This document shows, one piece after another, positions 6,026 to 6,398 of a stretch of 6,398 bases of DNA. The stretch is from Ruminococcus sp. (GTDB lineage: Bacteria; Bacillota; Clostridia; Oscillospirales; Ruminococcaceae), in the NCBI GenBank assembly GCA_019417865.1, contig DYCW01000414.1, positions 1 through 6,398 on the forward strand. The letters run 5' to 3'. Within the stretch, counting starts at the first letter, position 1; the number at the start of each line of letters is the position of its first letter. Made by a program: the position numbers and the translations under genes. The notes beneath the pieces were generated by a model. That model saw nothing but the letters and a program-made list of their open reading frames with translations. It did no database searches and was not told the DNA's origin.

Positions 6026-6064
6026 ACAAAAACCGGCATCTGCACTGTCCTGCAAACACCGGTT
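6026..6064 (-). terminator. Rho-independent terminator of the FkbM methyltransferase gene
   Basis: On the minus strand the arms 6064-6051 and 6044-6031 pair over 14 positions (two Watson-Crick clusters joined by G-U wobbles) with a 6-nt loop GGACAG. The stem ends in CCGGTTTTTG, giving five T. It begins about 23 nt past the stop codon at 6087. Confidence 0.85.
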
Positions 6065-6086
6065 CTTTCTGTTCCAACCAAACAGT

Positions 6087-6398
6087 TTATTTTTGTTTTG
6101 GCACGGCATATAAATTCGTCTCCCATGCCGGAATATATAATTGATGTCGAATATAAATGTCATAATTGGGATTCAACTTTTGAATCAGCAGCGGCAGTGA
6201 AAACATATCCTCATTGCGGTGATAGAGGGAAACCATCAGTTTTGGCATGTAATGAGCAATGGTCTGTGCAGCTCCCCAGAGAGCCTCCCGTTCACAACCT
6301 TCTACATCCATTTTTATCAAAGTGGCAGCCCTTCCCTCTAACACACTGTCCACGGTTCTGGCTGCAATCGTCTGACCCGCTGCTGTCACCGCAGACTG
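6087..6398 (-). CDS. FkbM-family SAM-dependent methyltransferase, C-terminal part
   Basis: The frame is open from the window edge to TAA at 6089-6087 (103 residues). It starts before the window: codons QSAV precede the GTG at 6389, so that GTG is not a supported start. The segment LIKMDVEGCEREALWGA is the hallmark of the FkbM/Methyltransf_21 family (IKxDVEGxExxxLxGA, ending the Rossmann core). It is followed by PKLMVSLYHRNEDMFSLP and a final ETNLYAV strand, both typical of the family C-terminus. Members transfer a methyl group from S-adenosylmethionine to hydroxyls of sugars or other small molecules and often sit in glycan or polysaccharide loci. The substrate cannot be told from this fragment. 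A terminator follows directly, so the gene is not co-transcribed with the dockerin or HtrA genes. Confidence 0.88.
   Translation of the reverse strand, partial: QSAVTAAGQTIAARTVDSVLEGRAATLIKMDVEGCEREALWGAAQTIAHYMPKLMVSLYHRNEDMFSLPLLIQKLNPNYDIYIRHQLYIPAWETNLYAVPKQK

Noticed and set aside
6087..6389. Complete 100-residue protein starting at GTG 6389
   Set aside because: The frame stays open to the window edge and the protein is plainly the C-terminal part of a larger FkbM methyltransferase.

Overview
The window looks like a piece of chromosome from a Gram-positive gut or rumen Firmicute of the Ruminococcus type (Ruminococcaceae/Oscillospiraceae). The main evidence is two secreted proteins carrying type I dockerin modules of the Ruminococcus style (loops ending in VED, followed by a helix with YYARxS), a Thr/Ser/Gly linker of VSGGSTTTTT units, Gram-positive Shine-Dalgarno sites (AAGGA), and near-consensus sigma-A promoters with rho-independent terminators. 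The genus is inferred from protein style only. No phage, IS or CRISPR signal was seen.

All genes read on the minus strand, so transcription runs from high to low coordinates. In that direction: (1) the 3' end of an FkbM-family methyltransferase (6398-6087), closed by a terminator (6064-6026). (2) A short orphan transcription unit with a perfect TTGACA/17/TATAAT promoter (5890-5862) and a 13-bp terminator hairpin (5796-5761), giving a candidate small RNA of about 100 nt. (3) A secreted SGNH/GDSL hydrolase with a C-terminal dockerin (5635-4517), with its own promoter and terminator. (4) A membrane-anchored HtrA/DegP-type serine protease with a PDZ domain and a long, tyrosine-dotted low-complexity cytoplasmic tail (4252-2474). 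Its promoter has a good -10 but no -35, and carries an 11-bp-spaced direct repeat instead. (5) A long secreted protein of unknown function (1896 to beyond the window start) with a 100-residue Thr-rich linker and a C-terminal dockerin, preceded by a strong promoter and a hairpin-bearing leader of about 218 nt.

Each gene has its own promoter and/or terminator, so this is a row of monocistronic units and not an operon. The functional link is probably the extracytoplasmic space. The two dockerin proteins are likely exported and docked to a cohesin scaffold (cellulosome-like). HtrA sits at the membrane, where it could degrade misfolded exported proteins. The dockerins, the HtrA catalytic triad and the SGNH blocks are read directly from sequence. 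Cellulosome attachment and quality control are inferences.

The least explained parts are the N-terminal 390 residues of the Thr-linker protein, the candidate small RNA at 5855-5755, the long leader at 2114-1897, and the putative activator site in front of htrA.
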